A DNA stretch of 64,000 bases, taken from positions 75,890 through 139,889 of the forward strand of contig JAJEKB010020522.1 of the NCBI GenBank assembly GCA_022393335.1, given 5' to 3'. This DNA comes from Macrotrachela quadricornifera (taxonomy: Eukaryota > Rotifera > Eurotatoria > Philodinida > Philodinidae). Below the pieces are notes generated by a model that saw only the letters and a list, made by a program, of their open reading frames with translations, was not told the origin of the DNA and made no database searches. The translations under genes were made by a program, and so were the position numbers. This document shows positions 34,738 through 47,479 of this stretch, piece by piece (position 1 is the first letter of the stretch; every line of letters starts with the position of its first letter).

Positions 34738-36070
34738 TTTTTTTTCCGACAATTTGCATGATGTTATTCAAAATACACTGTATCATGAAAATATAGTAAT
34801 ATTATGTAGTTTTATAAAAGAAAAATAGAAACTTTATCATTATTGAATGTGTAAACATGTCATCTCAAATGGTAACTATTAAAATAATTACAGTAGAAGT
34901 ACTCTTCCGCATGTTCTTATTTGATTAATGAAAAAGTGACAACCAACATTAAGACCAATATCACATAGAACTAATCTATTACATTATTTATGTAATAATG
35001 TTTATATACCGGAATGTTTTTTCCTAGCGTTAGTCTCAACGCGAAATTATAAATCATCAACCATTGAAAAAGCAAATCTCTTCATATTTTTGCTTCCTGT
35101 TTAAGTGTGTTATTTTGACTTTCATAATATATTTTCAAAAAACTCAGAATTATAGTCTGAGTGATAATTATATGAATAATATTAATTTCGAAAGTTTACT
35201 TCTGGTTACAGTAGTATAAGTGAATGTATTTAATACAAAGTAGCTTTCTTCATTCTTTTCAAAATAATATTGATATCATATGCAGAAAACAAAGAATAAA
35301 AAGCATCGTTTCAATCTTACGTGAATCTGAATTTAGATCTTATATATATTTTTTTATTTAATGAGCTCTGTTCTATCAGAAAGGTATAAAAAATCTGTTG
35401 ATGATTTACATATATAAAAAGAATATGGATCCAATGGCGAATCCTAAAATAGAATTTGTTGGAACCGTTGAATGCTATAATTGACTAGAATAGTCAATAA
35501 TAAGGACAAAATAAAGAAAATTTTTTTCTTTATTTGACTCTGCCTCGACAAATGCTTTTACGTCGATCTTTGTCGCAGACAAGTGCTTAGACATGATATG
35601 AAAAAAGCTGCCAACTAGTCATGAAAAATGTCTTATATAATCAGTCTTTTGTATTCATATAGCTCGTGGAACACTATGCAAGAGACTCTGAGAGTAAGAT
35701 ACATAGTTGTCAAGTCATCAAATGTTCTGATTCATATTCATTTAAATCAGAGTTATAATGTTATTGACGAACTATCCATAATTATTTAAAACCTGTAATT
35801 TATTGTAATTACAGACGTTAATTATGCGAAAAACATGTGAATAAATGAAATAGTAAAAATTGCAACAAAAAAATTACACATCATTAGGACTTAAAAATGG
35901 AACGAAATAACGAATATTTTGAAAACTATAAGAAAAAGATTCGATGAACATACGAATCCATCAAAAAATGAAAAATGTTCAATGCTATTCTTTCATTTCA
36001 AGATAAATAATTCACAAGGTAAATTTTCTTAATTCTCTCGATAATAATCAAAAAAAAATTTCAACATTTA
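34738..36070. other. Intergenic, no gene recognised
   Basis: AT-rich sequence between the gap and the GPCR. It will contain that gene's 3' UTR at its right end. No coding region, repeat or RNA gene was recognised. Confidence 0.5.
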
Positions 36071-37036
36071 TCAAATTACAGGAAAAATTCCTCGTTGATT
36101 ACGATGTAATCGTGCTATTAATGCTATAATACGATCAAAACTAGCACGAAACATAATTTTTACATTTTGACGAAAATTAGGTGAAGCAATGAGATAAATA
36201 TAAAACATAATTGCATGTGTAAGGAAACCAATTAAAACACATACTGTATTGATTAATGTTTCTATTGCTACACGCAATGGACTCTTGCTTATTGTTCCAA
36301 TTGAAATTGTATAAAGAGAATAAATAGCACTTGGTGTACTTGTGATAATAACAACAATAATTTGAGAAATAATCATGCGTGTTACTTGATCATGTAAACG
36401 ATTTCCTCCATGTAAATATGTTGTAGGTAATTGACCAAGTGTATGCCAAATTAAACGACAAAGAATAGAAAGTACTGTTATTGGAATAATATTATAAACA
36501 AAAAGACTAACGAAAGGCATCAATTGAATCATTGTAGAATTAACTAATCGACAAGAACCTAATGTTGGTGCAACAAAATAAACTGCATACATTGAAAAAA
36601 AACTTAACCAAAATATAGCGGCAAATATTATAGTTAAACGAGCTTGATTCAATGTAATTCTTGTATGATGTTGACTACGTATCAAAATATATCGATCTAC
36701 ACCGGCTAAACTAACACAAGTAAGTGAAAAGGCACCACTTGCTGGACCTATCATCCAACGAGCTTTGCATAGAAATAACGAAGAAAATAATGGATCATAT
36801 CCTGTCAAACCATATATAATACGTAAAAGAGTTGCTGTTAACATAACAAATTGACTACCAATAAATGAAGCCAAAAGAAATAAAGAACTAGCTAATGTAT
36901 TTAAACTTTCAAGACGAATAAACAAGATTATATTCAATATATTACCAAGACTACCAATAATGAATATAACCAAACTACCCCAACCATACAAATCTTGTGA
37001 AATTTGTAATAATTTAGTTGTAATATTAGCATCCAT
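36071..37036 (-). CDS. Rhodopsin-like orphan GPCR, single exon
   Basis: A 321-aa uninterrupted gene. Seven hydrophobic segments are visible. TM1 has the class A GN motif (GSLGNILNIILF). TM3 ends in VDRY (canonical DRY), preceded by the Cys of FLCKARW, which can pair with GSCRLVN in extracellular loop 2. Intracellular loop 3 ends HDQVTRMIISQI, and TM6 holds TSTPSAIYSLY. TM7 has a divergent end, HAIMFYIYLIASPNFRQNVK, in place of NPxxY, followed by a basic tail. An N-glycosylation site NIT lies at residues 4-6. The gene acts at the cell surface through G proteins; the ligand is unknown. It resembles the gene at 6.8-8.1 kb more than the one at 15.6 kb, but is not a recent duplicate. Confidence 0.9.
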   Translation of the reverse strand: MDANITTKLLQISQDLYGWGSLVIFIIGSLGNILNIILFIRLESLNTLASSLFLLASFIGSQFVMLTATLLRIIYGLTGYDPLFSSLFLCKARWMIGPASGAFSLTCVSLAGVDRYILIRSQHHTRITLNQARLTIIFAAIFWLSFFSMYAVYFVAPTLGSCRLVNSTMIQLMPFVSLFVYNIIPITVLSILCRLIWHTLGQLPTTYLHGGNRLHDQVTRMIISQIIVVIITSTPSAIYSLYTISIGTISKSPLRVAIETLINTVCVLIGFLTHAIMFYIYLIASPNFRQNVKIMFRASFDRIIALIARLHRNQRGIFPVI

Positions 37037-38762
37037 TGATAAGTTTTATATTTTAAAAAAATGACATTCATTTACATACACAAAAAACAGAAGATGTTAA
37101 TTCATCTTTTGGAATAATGACATGTCAGGAAATATTTAATAAAACTAATCAATCTGACATCTTTTAAATGAAATGAGATGAGTATTAATAAGTATAAAAT
37201 AAGAAAGACATTACAAAAGAAAATCTAGACTAAATGTAAGAAAAAAAATTGAGAAAGTACCATTAATCTAAATTAAAATCCTATTAAAACCAGTCCATGT
37301 TGCTCACACAAAGTGATATATGACATTATTACACATTTGATAATAGTCACGTCAAATTCATATTCTACATATTTCTATTACCTAGCTACAATCATATATT
37401 GTCACAAAGGATTCATTTAAACTTCATTTTTTTTTCTACACTTCAATCAAACAATGAGAGATTACTGACTTTATGTATCAAATATTTCAGAATATTTTAT
37501 AGATTCTCGTACGATCACATTAATAATACTTCTTATAAATACGATTTATTGCATTTATAGGTAATTTTTGACAATATTATACTTATTACATCAGTACCAT
37601 ATTTATCATCAATGGACACATCCAAAGAACTTGCGTAACTAATAAGGAAATTAAAATATTTTATTTTTACACATTGATATGATAATTTATATAAATTCTA
37701 TCGATTAACTCAAGCTTTAACTTAACAAAATTGATTAATTCACTGTCATTGTTTCAAAAAATAGATACATTAAGAGTGTGTTCTGAAATAATGAACTACA
37801 TATGCTTATTTAAGTTAATAATCTTATTATTATTAGAGAAATATTTAACAAAAATGATTGAAATTTTACATAAATCGATCATTATATTGGTGATTACTTG
37901 ATCGAAGAAGAAAAGAATCATTAAAGTTTTCATACAGATTATAGTCATAACTTAATCATGTAAGTATCGATGTACAATATAATCTACGGCTTTTTCACGT
38001 TTATTAATTTTTAAGTAGCTTTCAGACGTAAAAAAATATTAAGACATGGCTTTTTTTTATAATACAAAAGAGACTTCGATGCATGTATTTCTATAAGAGT
38101 TGCAACTGAAATGAAATTGATGAATTTTTGAAGCATTATCTTTATTTTACGATTAGTAAAATATTTTGATTTTTTATATTGAAATTAAATTGGATTTGAA
38201 TTCTAGTCATATTTTAAATGTTGATTTTACAACAGCTCTCGATTGAATGTTTAACCTTCGTTCTCGTACTATTTCATCAATTCTATGAAAAAATATTCAC
38301 TAAAACATCTCAAAGAGATTTCGTCTATTAATCGAACATTAATACTCAAAAGATTAAAATACTTTTTAAGAATTTTCAGCTTCGACAAAACAATATTTTA
38401 TATGAATTTCATGACTGATAATATAATCAATAGTATTCCCCTTTTACATTATCAATCTTTCCAACAACAAAAAAATCAATTAAAACAGGTTTTTTTCCAC
38501 TTTTGAAGGGAAATACCCCATAAAAAAAAGAAATTAAAATCTGAAGAGAAGAAAATATTTAATAGATAAGATATGTATTATCATGTGTTTTGTATGCGTT
38601 AGAATGTATATTTTTTTCTGAATCATCTAAATAGAACAGTTTATATTATTCATCAAAAATTTATTTAAATGGCTTAAAAATAATCGTTATTTATCAGAAA
38701 AAAAAACAGCATTATCATTAAAGAAATAACCATATGTTTTTTTAAAAATATATACATCTATA
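37037..38762. other. Intergenic between divergent genes, no gene recognised
   Basis: AT-rich sequence that must hold the 5' regions of the GPCR (minus) and the small membrane protein (plus). An open frame at 38285-38506 is not protein-like. No defined promoter motif could be supported. Confidence 0.45.
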
Positions 38763-39318
38763 ATGAGAATAATGAGACTTAGATTTTTAATAGTAATAAT
38801 TATACTTTTTGAGTTCAATTTCTATTCATTGACAGAAACACAAGGTATATGTAAAAATGGCACAAGTAAATAATAATTTTCTTTTCTCTATTCAAATTCT
38901 ATACTAATTATTTATGTTATAGTTTGTCAACATGGAAAATTTACAGCCTTAAAATGGTGTTGTCAGCGTAAATTGTCTTATTTTATTTTTTTAATATGTA
39001 TTTTCTTAATTTTCAGTAAATGAAACATGTAGTAAACATTATCAACAATGTGAAATTAATCATAATATTAGAAATTTTTCATTTATAACAATTATTATAA
39101 CAATATTTCTTATTGCTATGTGTTTAAATAAATATGTAATGATTTGTCTTAATTGTCAATGTGAACAAAATGAAAATTTATCAAATATAATTTCTGAATC
39201 TAGTTATCAACCAGTATCAATAATTGTTACTAATATTTCTCTTAATGAAGAATCTCCACCATCATATGAACAAGTTATGAATAATCATAATCAATATGAA
39301 ATCGAAAATCAAAGATAG
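38763..39318 (+). CDS. Small single-pass membrane protein with Cys-rich ectodomain and PPxY motif
   Basis: Three exons, 38763-38865, 38923-38967 and 39017-39318, with GT..AG introns of 57 and 49 nt, both phase 1, giving 149 aa. Residues 1-26 form a signal peptide (MRIMRLRFLIVIIILFEFNF). A short Cys-rich ectodomain follows with six cysteines (GICKNGT, CQHGK, WCCQ, ETCSKHYQQCE). One transmembrane helix (FITIIITIFLIAMCLNKYVM) is followed by CLNCQC and an acidic/Asn-rich tail ending in SPPSYEQVMNN, a PPxY ligand for WW domains of NEDD4-type ligases. The layout recalls Shisa/VOPP-like proteins; orthology is not claimed. An alternative exon-1 donor at 38845 (GTATAT) would keep frame and drop seven residues. 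Confidence 0.75.
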
Positions 39319-39451
39319 TATTTATTTGTTTAAAAGAAAAAAAGAAAAGTTTTATTTTTTTTTAATCATGTTTAAATTGAAACAATGACTTTTGAAGTTA
39401 ATGAATGAAGAAAGAAAAAAAAAAGTTTCTTGTTTAATTTTATTAAAATGA

Positions 39452-40590
39452 TCAAGCAAGTTCCATAGCTTCATGTGTTCCTGTTGTTGTTCTAACTTGT
39501 TCATTCACTACATCATAATCAATTTTTTTTACATTTGTTGACAATACTTCAGTTGTTCCTTTAGCTAATGTATAATCAACTTGTCTAAAAGACAAACAAA
39601 AAAAATAAATAAATAAATAAATTTAAATAAATATTTTGTTTTTTTTTTTACTTGTCACTACGAACAGCAACAATTTCGTATGGTAAAAATTTATCTAATT
39701 TTTCTTTTGTTAATACAAACATATTTATTTTACTTCCAGAATATAAATCTGTTGTTGTTGATGCATAAAGTGCGTCACGTACTAATTGTTTAGCCTCATC
39801 TTCCTTTACAACAAAAAAAAATATATATTCATTTTAAAAAAAATAATAATTTACTGTCATATTTTCTTTATAACGATCTTCAATAACAGATAATGATGTA
39901 TAACCACCTGAACCTGATGCAACAAATGGTAAATATGAAATACTTCCATGTGGATGAACTGTTGCTATATGAGAACCAGTTACATCAACACCAACAATAA
40001 TCAAATAAGCTCCAAGATGACCTTGATATCTAATAGAAAAAAAACAAACATTTCAAATTTATATGAAAAATAAAAAAAAAATCAAACCTAAAAAGATGTT
40101 GTTGAATTTTTCTAACAGCTGTTGAAACACGAACTTGTCGATCTTGATTTAATTTAAGTAATTCAAGTTGAGATTCAAGTAAACGTGTTTGAAAATCACA
40201 ATCAGCTGATGTTCCTGCACCAAGTGCATAAATATTGTCAGATAAACGATGAATTTTTAATACATTATCATCAAATATTATATTTCCAGCTGTGCATCGA
40301 CTATCAGCAGCAATAACAACACCATCCTTTTAATGTAATATTAAATTAATTATTTTTTCTATTAAACAAATTTATTTACATACTTTATATGTAACTGCAG
40401 CAATAGTTGTACCGGTTTTATGAATTTTACCGGGTAATACACCATTATTCAATAAAAGTTCATTTCTGTATACAAAAAAAAAAAAAAAACAAATAAAATA
40501 ATATGAAGATAAAAACAAATTGAAATTTTACCGGCGACAATTATCAAAGACAAATCCACCTTTAGGTTGTTCAAAAGCGATACCAGCCAT
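39452..40590 (-). CDS. PSMB7: Proteasome subunit beta type-7 (beta2, trypsin-like)
   Basis: Six exons from the minus strand: 40590-40532, 40465-40384, 40326-40088, 40029-39855, 39803-39652 and 39584-39452. All introns are GT..AG with matching phases, giving 279 aa. A propeptide with the beta2-specific GGFVFDNCRRN ends at KTG, and autocatalytic cleavage would expose Thr39 as the mature N-terminus (TTIAAV). In mature numbering the catalytic Asp17 (AADSR) and Lys33 (NVLKIH) are present, and Gly45 (YALGAGTSAD) gives the open S1 pocket of the trypsin-like site. FRYQGHLGAYLIIVGVD, SGSGGYTSLSVIEDRY and a C-terminal extension that would wrap beta3 are also present. It works in the 20S core in cytosol and nucleus. 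Introns are 48-66 nt except where poly-T tracts lengthen them. Confidence 0.95.
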
Positions 40591-41595
40591 TAGTTTTCTT
40601 TTACACGTTTAACAAGTAAAATAACAAATATTCAACAACAATGAAAAAAGATACAATATGAATCATTTAGTGGCAGTACATGTGTCGCCCTCTATAAAAT
40701 ACAATTGTAAAAATATTTTAAATAAATTTTATTAAAATAGATTTTTTTAATTTTAATTCTATGAAAACAATTTACTATTTGAAGTCATATTTTCAATGGT
40801 CATTTTGAGTCCAATCCTATGAAATAATGATAATTATAACTATTATGAAATAATATAACGAATGTGCAAAATGAAATTTATAATAACTAATAGTAGTTGA
40901 AGAGACACAATCTTATAACCTAAATATTATTCTTTAAGTAGAAGAGCATCATCATTGCCCATAAAAATGAGAGAATAGCCTTACTCGAATGTTGTTTAAA
41001 AAGTGCGCATAGTCATGAATAAAAACACAATAGAAAACTATCAAATTGTAGTTATTATTAACAGTAATAAATTAAAATTGAACTTTGTTAATCAAACATA
41101 CCGATGACTATGATTCAGAATTAGTACAAAGGTACTAATGGATTCGAATAATTTTTTTTGACATAGTCACAAAATGTGGAATACTAATGCGTAGACGCCA
41201 AAATATGTGTATTTTTTTTTCGAAGACGTGCTTCAATGTACTTAAAAGAAATGTATTTTGCTGGATCGTGGATACAGTGATAATTCCATAATGCTAGTTT
41301 AGTATAATGTAGCTTAGAAAGATCAAGAAGTATGCTTCAATAATTTTTATTGAGTAAGGAAGCAAGTTGCAATCGTCGATTACAACATGATATTTTGTCA
41401 GTTCTAAAAGGATGTGAACGTGATGTTTTCCGAATTCTTGATGATTTTCTAGAATTTGCAATAATTGGCCATTATAATCAAATGCAACAATATTTCAGAT
41501 CATACTAATCATGGCTAGCTATAAAAAAAAATTGTTATTCTCTGGGAAAGTGATCGTAGATGAAGCATGATCTGTTTTGAAATGGTCTCACGGTT
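40591..41595. other. Intergenic, no gene recognised
   Basis: The 5' flank of the proteasome gene and AT-rich sequence. Part of 41340-41590 may belong to the decayed coding region that follows, but I could not align it to anything. Confidence 0.4.
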
Positions 41596-41931
41596 GTGTT
41601 TGTTTGTCTAATTGAGCTTTCAGCATATCTTTTAGAAATTGCAGCTAAGACCATAGTGGATGCGATGGAAGCGATGGTAATGGACTTATCATCTATTCGC
41701 ATAAAAGAAAGTACTACTGCTTATTTCTCCAATATTTCATATCTTGTAAGTAGTTTGACAGATATGAATTGTCTGTTAAATCTTGGATCAGCTCTGCCAT
41801 TTTTAGTAATACTTCCGAAAAGCAAAGAGAAGATTTGCAAATGTAGTGAAAAAATGCGATTCACCTCATCTATAGAACAATTACTCGAAAATAGATGTTT
41901 TTTAGACATTGGTAAAGTTAGCAGTAGATGA
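41596..41931 (+). pseudogene. Possible MutS-homologue (MSH4-like) fragment
   Basis: An open stretch of 111 codons without its own ATG. The order VDAMEAMVMDLSSI, AYFSNISYLVSSLTDMNCLL, LPKSKEKICKCSEKM and SSIEQLLE parallels the lever/core region of MSH4-type proteins (pattern VDIETIN.RLD.VQEL, ISRFLDTEQLL, PKQ....ESKI, L..TLELV). Neither ATPase motifs nor clamp regions are nearby, and flanking frames are closed. If right, it is a fragment of a meiotic recombination gene. The match is by eye over diverged sequence and could be wrong. Confidence 0.4.
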
Positions 41932-44900
41932 GAGTTTTTCGGAGACCATTCGTGCATCAATATGTTTAAGCAGTTCGTGAGTATGTCTTGCAGAACTTGA
42001 TGAGCGCGATCTAGTAGTGCAATTAGATTTTTTATAGTTCAAAGTATTTTGAATAATCGAACATCTCACAATCATGATCATCATATTACTATTACTAAAA
42101 GAGAAGATCCTAACCAATATAAAGTCCTTTTGAGACGTCAATAGAAGTATTCAAAATTCATATAGATATATTTAGCTAGACATCTTTCTCAATCTACATA
42201 AAAGCTAATTTTTTTTAAAGCTTCGAATGTATGAGACCATCGTATATGTATATATTTTTGTTACTGATCTACTTGAGTTTTATAATCTGCTCTTTCTCTG
42301 TGTAAATGTGAAATATATAAGTACTTTACATCACTTATTCTTTTTTTTTATATAACACTTGTGGCACAACTAATGACAAATGTTCAAACTATGTCCAACT
42401 CGCAAGAAAATGTCGTATTAAATTATGAATGCATTATGCTTCAATTAATAAATAGAAAGACTAGCCCATTGCTTGATAAGATACAAGTTTTCTTTTTTTT
42501 TCAGATTTGTATTGTCAGTTTGACGTATGTGGCATTATTCTTCGAAGAACTATAAAAGGAAGTTAAATGGCTCTTTGATTGCCGATGCTCAAGAGAGATA
42601 GAGTGTCACGATATTAAACAGTATATTTGCTACTGTATCACTTCTCTGATGTGCCTATTTTATCTTATCATTCCAATTAGTTACTGACAGTATATAAGAT
42701 GATCTGAAGTTTAATAAATAAGGTAAGATCTCTTTATACAGCCAATAATTTATTGATAATGCAAAAATGATTCATTATTTTTCTTATTTTCAATATATTG
42801 CTATTCATTGTTTACAATAAATTTTCCACTCACATAATGGATAATGTATAAATAACATGAAAATGATCTCTTATTTCACTTTATTCAGATATATTTCTTA
42901 TTTACGATAATTAATGACATTATTTGCTCCTTTATCTAATAATCTCGTTTGATCTTCAAATAAAAGAAGATTTAATTGATTGTTTGAAGATCGAAATGTA
43001 ATTGCAACAATTATTTTCCGGACAAATGGCTTTCAATCGATATTAGCTTCGCAAGGTTTCTTCAATCTTCCGTTCGATAGTTAAGTAGATCAGTAGTTCA
43101 CTGAATAGACAGTTAAATAGATAGATTGAACTCGGCAACATCTTAATAGCTAATAGTACAAAAAACACCGCGTCAACGAGCTTCTATTGTTACTGAGTAA
43201 TCAATAGATTGTAATATATTAGGAAGAATAGCGGACGAAATTACATGAAAATATAATGTATTTAGCGAATTATAGTGTATAATTGCAAGTAATACAGTTG
43301 TTCTCTAGGTGGAAATTTCCCTTTTTTTATAACAATTGACCCACATTATAAAAAATATATTTCAAGGCATATAGGTGTCAATGATCTAGATGTGTAAATT
43401 AAAGTGAATAATATCACTATTTTTTAAAATGATCTTTTAACAATCTCATTAAAATTTTCTTGAATAAGAAAAGAATTTTATTTCATTTTCACATTCTGAA
43501 ATACTAAATTTAACATATAAATACCGTTGATATTTTTCGATTAAGTGCAAAATTATTTACTTTAAATCACTATATTTTATTTTTTCTTTTATAAAATTTT
43601 AATAGAAAATAAATATTCAAATATCTTATTTCTATTATCAATAATATGAAAATTTTGTTTGCATAAATATATTTGAAACATCAAATAAATTCATGGATTA
43701 ATTTACTTGATTAAAGACATTGGTTTTTTTCTTAAAGATTCTAATTATAAATGACACCTATCAGTACAAAGGTTATTTCAATGCATTTTGATAAAAAAGG
43801 AGAGAAATTATTTTATAATTTATTTTTTATTTAAATATATCTTATAGAATATGATATATTGAATACAATTTTTCATAAATAATAACAATAAATAATAAAT
43901 CAGGTAAAGACATTTTGATGAATATTTTCTCTATTGAATTCCCTAATGATGATATAAATAAAAATATTGTTGACATTGACATGAGATAAATGTTATTATT
44001 GATCTATTCAATATATGAGAATGTCGTTACATTAAAAGTCTTTCATCAAATATTAATATGCATTTTTTTTTCTTTGTACATATTTTCTTCCATTTAATTG
44101 AAAGATAAAACAAAAAAAAGTATTATAAGAACACATGTCGACACTCTCATACTTTCTAAGTTGACAACTGTGTCAAATTCTATTAAAAAATGAAACTAAA
44201 AAGAACTTTTGCTCGGTAACACGAGTTAATAATGATAATATATGTTTCCAATCATTTTCTAAAATCTGTAAATTAATATCATATATAAAAAATTGATATT
44301 ATGTTTTCACAGTGATGAATCTTCTTTGTAAATTCAACTAAAATTTAGTTCTTGATCATTATATAAAATAGATTTTTGTTTTTCATAGATTGTCATAAAA
44401 GAATACTTATACTATTGATAATTATATATATTTATTAATCATTAAAGATTATGTATTACACTTGAGTATAATAATGATAGAAAAAGAATAAAATATTCTA
44501 CTAAGTGATCAATGTTGTTGATTGCTTTTCTACTATATTCTTTTCTTAGATGCCATCAATGATCTTATATTTTTACTTTATCATCGGTCTAGTTCCTTTA
44601 TCTTAATCTTTATTGAAGAAAGAATAACTAAGAGTAGGGCTTTTTTTTTTCTTTTATAAAGAGAAAAAAAATTGGTCTCAAAATGCATGAATGATGTATT
44701 GTTAATCAACTGGAAATGGTATTATTGATTCCATTGAGATTTATTTATTAAATGTTAGACAAAAAAATATTTCTTAAGCTAAATCATTCTTGTCATTGTT
44801 CAATATTCTATATGATTGTTTTAATAAAAGTTATGATGTGTGTTAGTTATTATTCAAAATAATGTTTTTTCTATGTCAAAGATGACGATAATCGAAGGAG

Positions 44901-47479
44901 AATAATAAAGAAAGTCATCAAGAAATTCTAATGACAGCTTCTTGTTCTTGGATTCTGTCAGCAAGAAAGAGATATAAAATTTTTGACATGAAAGATGTGT
45001 CTTGTACTTAACGTTATAGTCGATCAGATGAACAAAACATATTATTATAATAATAAAAATTGTTCGAATAGAAAAATTTTAAGATAAGTTAACTAATACA
45101 TAAGAATGTATTTTGAAAATTTCCCCAGAAAATAAAGATTTCCCCGAATGCATATTCCTGGTACTTGGATAGATTCTAACTTATATATTCAATATTACTA
45201 AAAATTATTAATCTGATTGAAATAGCGTGATAAAAGTTATCTGTCTATATCAATTTATTTTATTTCAATGGTATCTATTTTAGATAATAAGAAAAATCGT
45301 ACAAAATGTACTAACTATAAATGGATAGTATAATTTTCAAGAAACAACAACAAGAAGACAGCTGTCAGATGTCCTTTTTGATATATGTATGTAATATGAG
45401 ATAAATAAATAAAACAATCGAAGTAAGGACTTATATATCCTAGTTTTATTATTAATGCAAACAATATCTTTTTAGAAGAAAAAATTTTTTTTTCTTTTAC
45501 ATAATTTCATTTAAAAAAAAAAAGTTCAAGAGTCAGCATGTCAATGAATTTCATTCATATAGTATTTACTTTTATTTCATAATTAACATAATTTATATAT
45601 TTTTTTTCTTCTTATGAATGAATAATATATTTTTATGTCGATTAATTGCAATGATATAAATAGATGTTTTTAACATCAAAATTTAAATATATTCGTCATT
45701 AATTGAAACATTAATCTAGAATAAATATTAAAATTAGAATATTTATTTTTATCGTTTCTATGTTTTTTTTTGTTGATTGATATATATTGACGATTATATA
45801 TTGTTGATACTATGTAGAGAATTTATATATACATATCTTTTATCAATAGTATTCATAATTAATTTAATGAGAATAGAAATTCTTAATAAAAGAAAAAAAC
45901 CTGACATTCTTTTTTTAGGTTAAAAAAAATTTTTCTATAGAAATTTTTTCTTTTGTTTTATTATGTTAAATAAATAGACTTTGCTTATTAACCGTAAAGT
46001 TTTTTTTTTTCTAATGGCTAAATTTTCATTTTCTATGTCAGTAAACAAAACATTTATTGTCGCAATTGTTTTAAGTATCTATTTCTTTGTAAAAAAAACA
46101 ATTCATTTTCCATTAAGTATATAATACAAGATGGTACTTGCAATATTCATCATGACAAAGACAGAATCATTGGTTTAAATATTGATGTAATGATATTTTA
46201 TATATAGATATATGCGTGTTAGATGCTTTGCTTTTACATTCACTTTTCATTGTAATTAAATGAACAGTATATTTATTATAAAATTAATTAAATTACTTAG
46301 ACAATGACACAAGAAAAAAGAAGAAGACAATATGAAAACTACCAATAATAAACGAAGAAAAGACGAGAAAAAGAATCTATATTTTTCAATAAGGTTATTA
46401 TATTCTTTTTTTCCATTAAATAAAAAGAGAAAGAAAATAGTGAATATATATATCAAGAAACTATTTTGAATGTTCATCAAGCGTATTAATTGTGTAATGG
46501 ATTCAATAGTATATGTTTACTTGAATTGATATAAAAAGAAAATTTGTTTTTCTTGAATTTAAGCAATAACTAAAATAGATATTATCATTTAGTGCCTAGA
46601 AAAAACAAGAAAATATATTAATGAAAAATCTATTTGATTGTTTATTATACTGTCCATCATATATAAATACTATAAGACAAGCAAAAACATAATCATTCGT
46701 TTGAATATTTATCTTGTAATTATGTCAATGTAAGTATTGCTAATATGTTTTGTTTTGTTTTGTTTATTTTTAAGGGGGGTTCTATTCTGATTAAATATTC
46801 AACTATAATAGAAAAATAAATTCTTTTCAGTATTAATAATTATATTTATTCAAATTAAAATTAATAAACAAAAAAAAGAAGAAAAACTATTAAATGCATA
46901 TGGCCTTTTCTTATCTCATTTTCTAAAAAAAAAAAAAAGGAACACTAGAACTCCGTTAGAAACGGATGTAGTTAACTGCGCTGCGAATAATTAATCAAAT
47001 AAGAAGAGGAAAAAAGATAGAAAAGAAAAGAACTGATGTCCTATTGAGAACTTTTGTATTTTTACAGGACCATGCTAAGAGATGCATAAAAACACATCCT
47101 AACATTCCAATTTTGAATATTTAGATATATATATATATAGCGCAGTAGTTTTTGTATTGTAAAAGAACAAATCTTTTTTTCTTTTACTTTGCACTTAGAT
47201 TTCCAATAAAATCCGTAATAGAATTTTTCTCTTTTTTTTTCTTCCGGAATGATTTGAAACAATATGATTTTATATAGGTAAAAAATATTCTTCGTTTAGA
47301 TCGAATGATAAGAAGGAAAAGATTAATTGTTTTTTTTTTACAAATCAGTTTTAATAATAAATAAAGCTTTATTTATAAAATCACATGAGACAATGTCATT
47401 AGTTTCTGCTTGATTAATGAGTACAAAAAGATATATATATATATAGATATGTAAATATTCAATTTACAGATATAATGTC
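41932..47479. other. Large gene-poor AT-rich interval
   Basis: About 5.5 kb with poly-A/poly-T runs and AT microsatellites (for example TATATATATATA near 47125 and 47431) but no coding region that I can support. A short open frame at 42361-42555 containing NYECIMLQLINRKTSPLLDK might be a decayed exon. The last ~100 bases before 47480 are the 5' region of the GPCR. Confidence 0.5.

Noticed and set aside
34306..34828. Open frames spanning the N-gap
   Set aside because: They consist almost wholly of unknown residues from 400 N and carry no information.
46256..46480. 74-codon minus frame rich in Phe/Leu
   Set aside because: It is a translation of A-rich/poly-T sequence and looks like a membrane protein only because of TTT and TTA codons.
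46951..47000. A GC-richer segment examined as a possible tRNA
   Set aside because: No cloverleaf, T-loop GTTCRA or acceptor pairing could be laid out.
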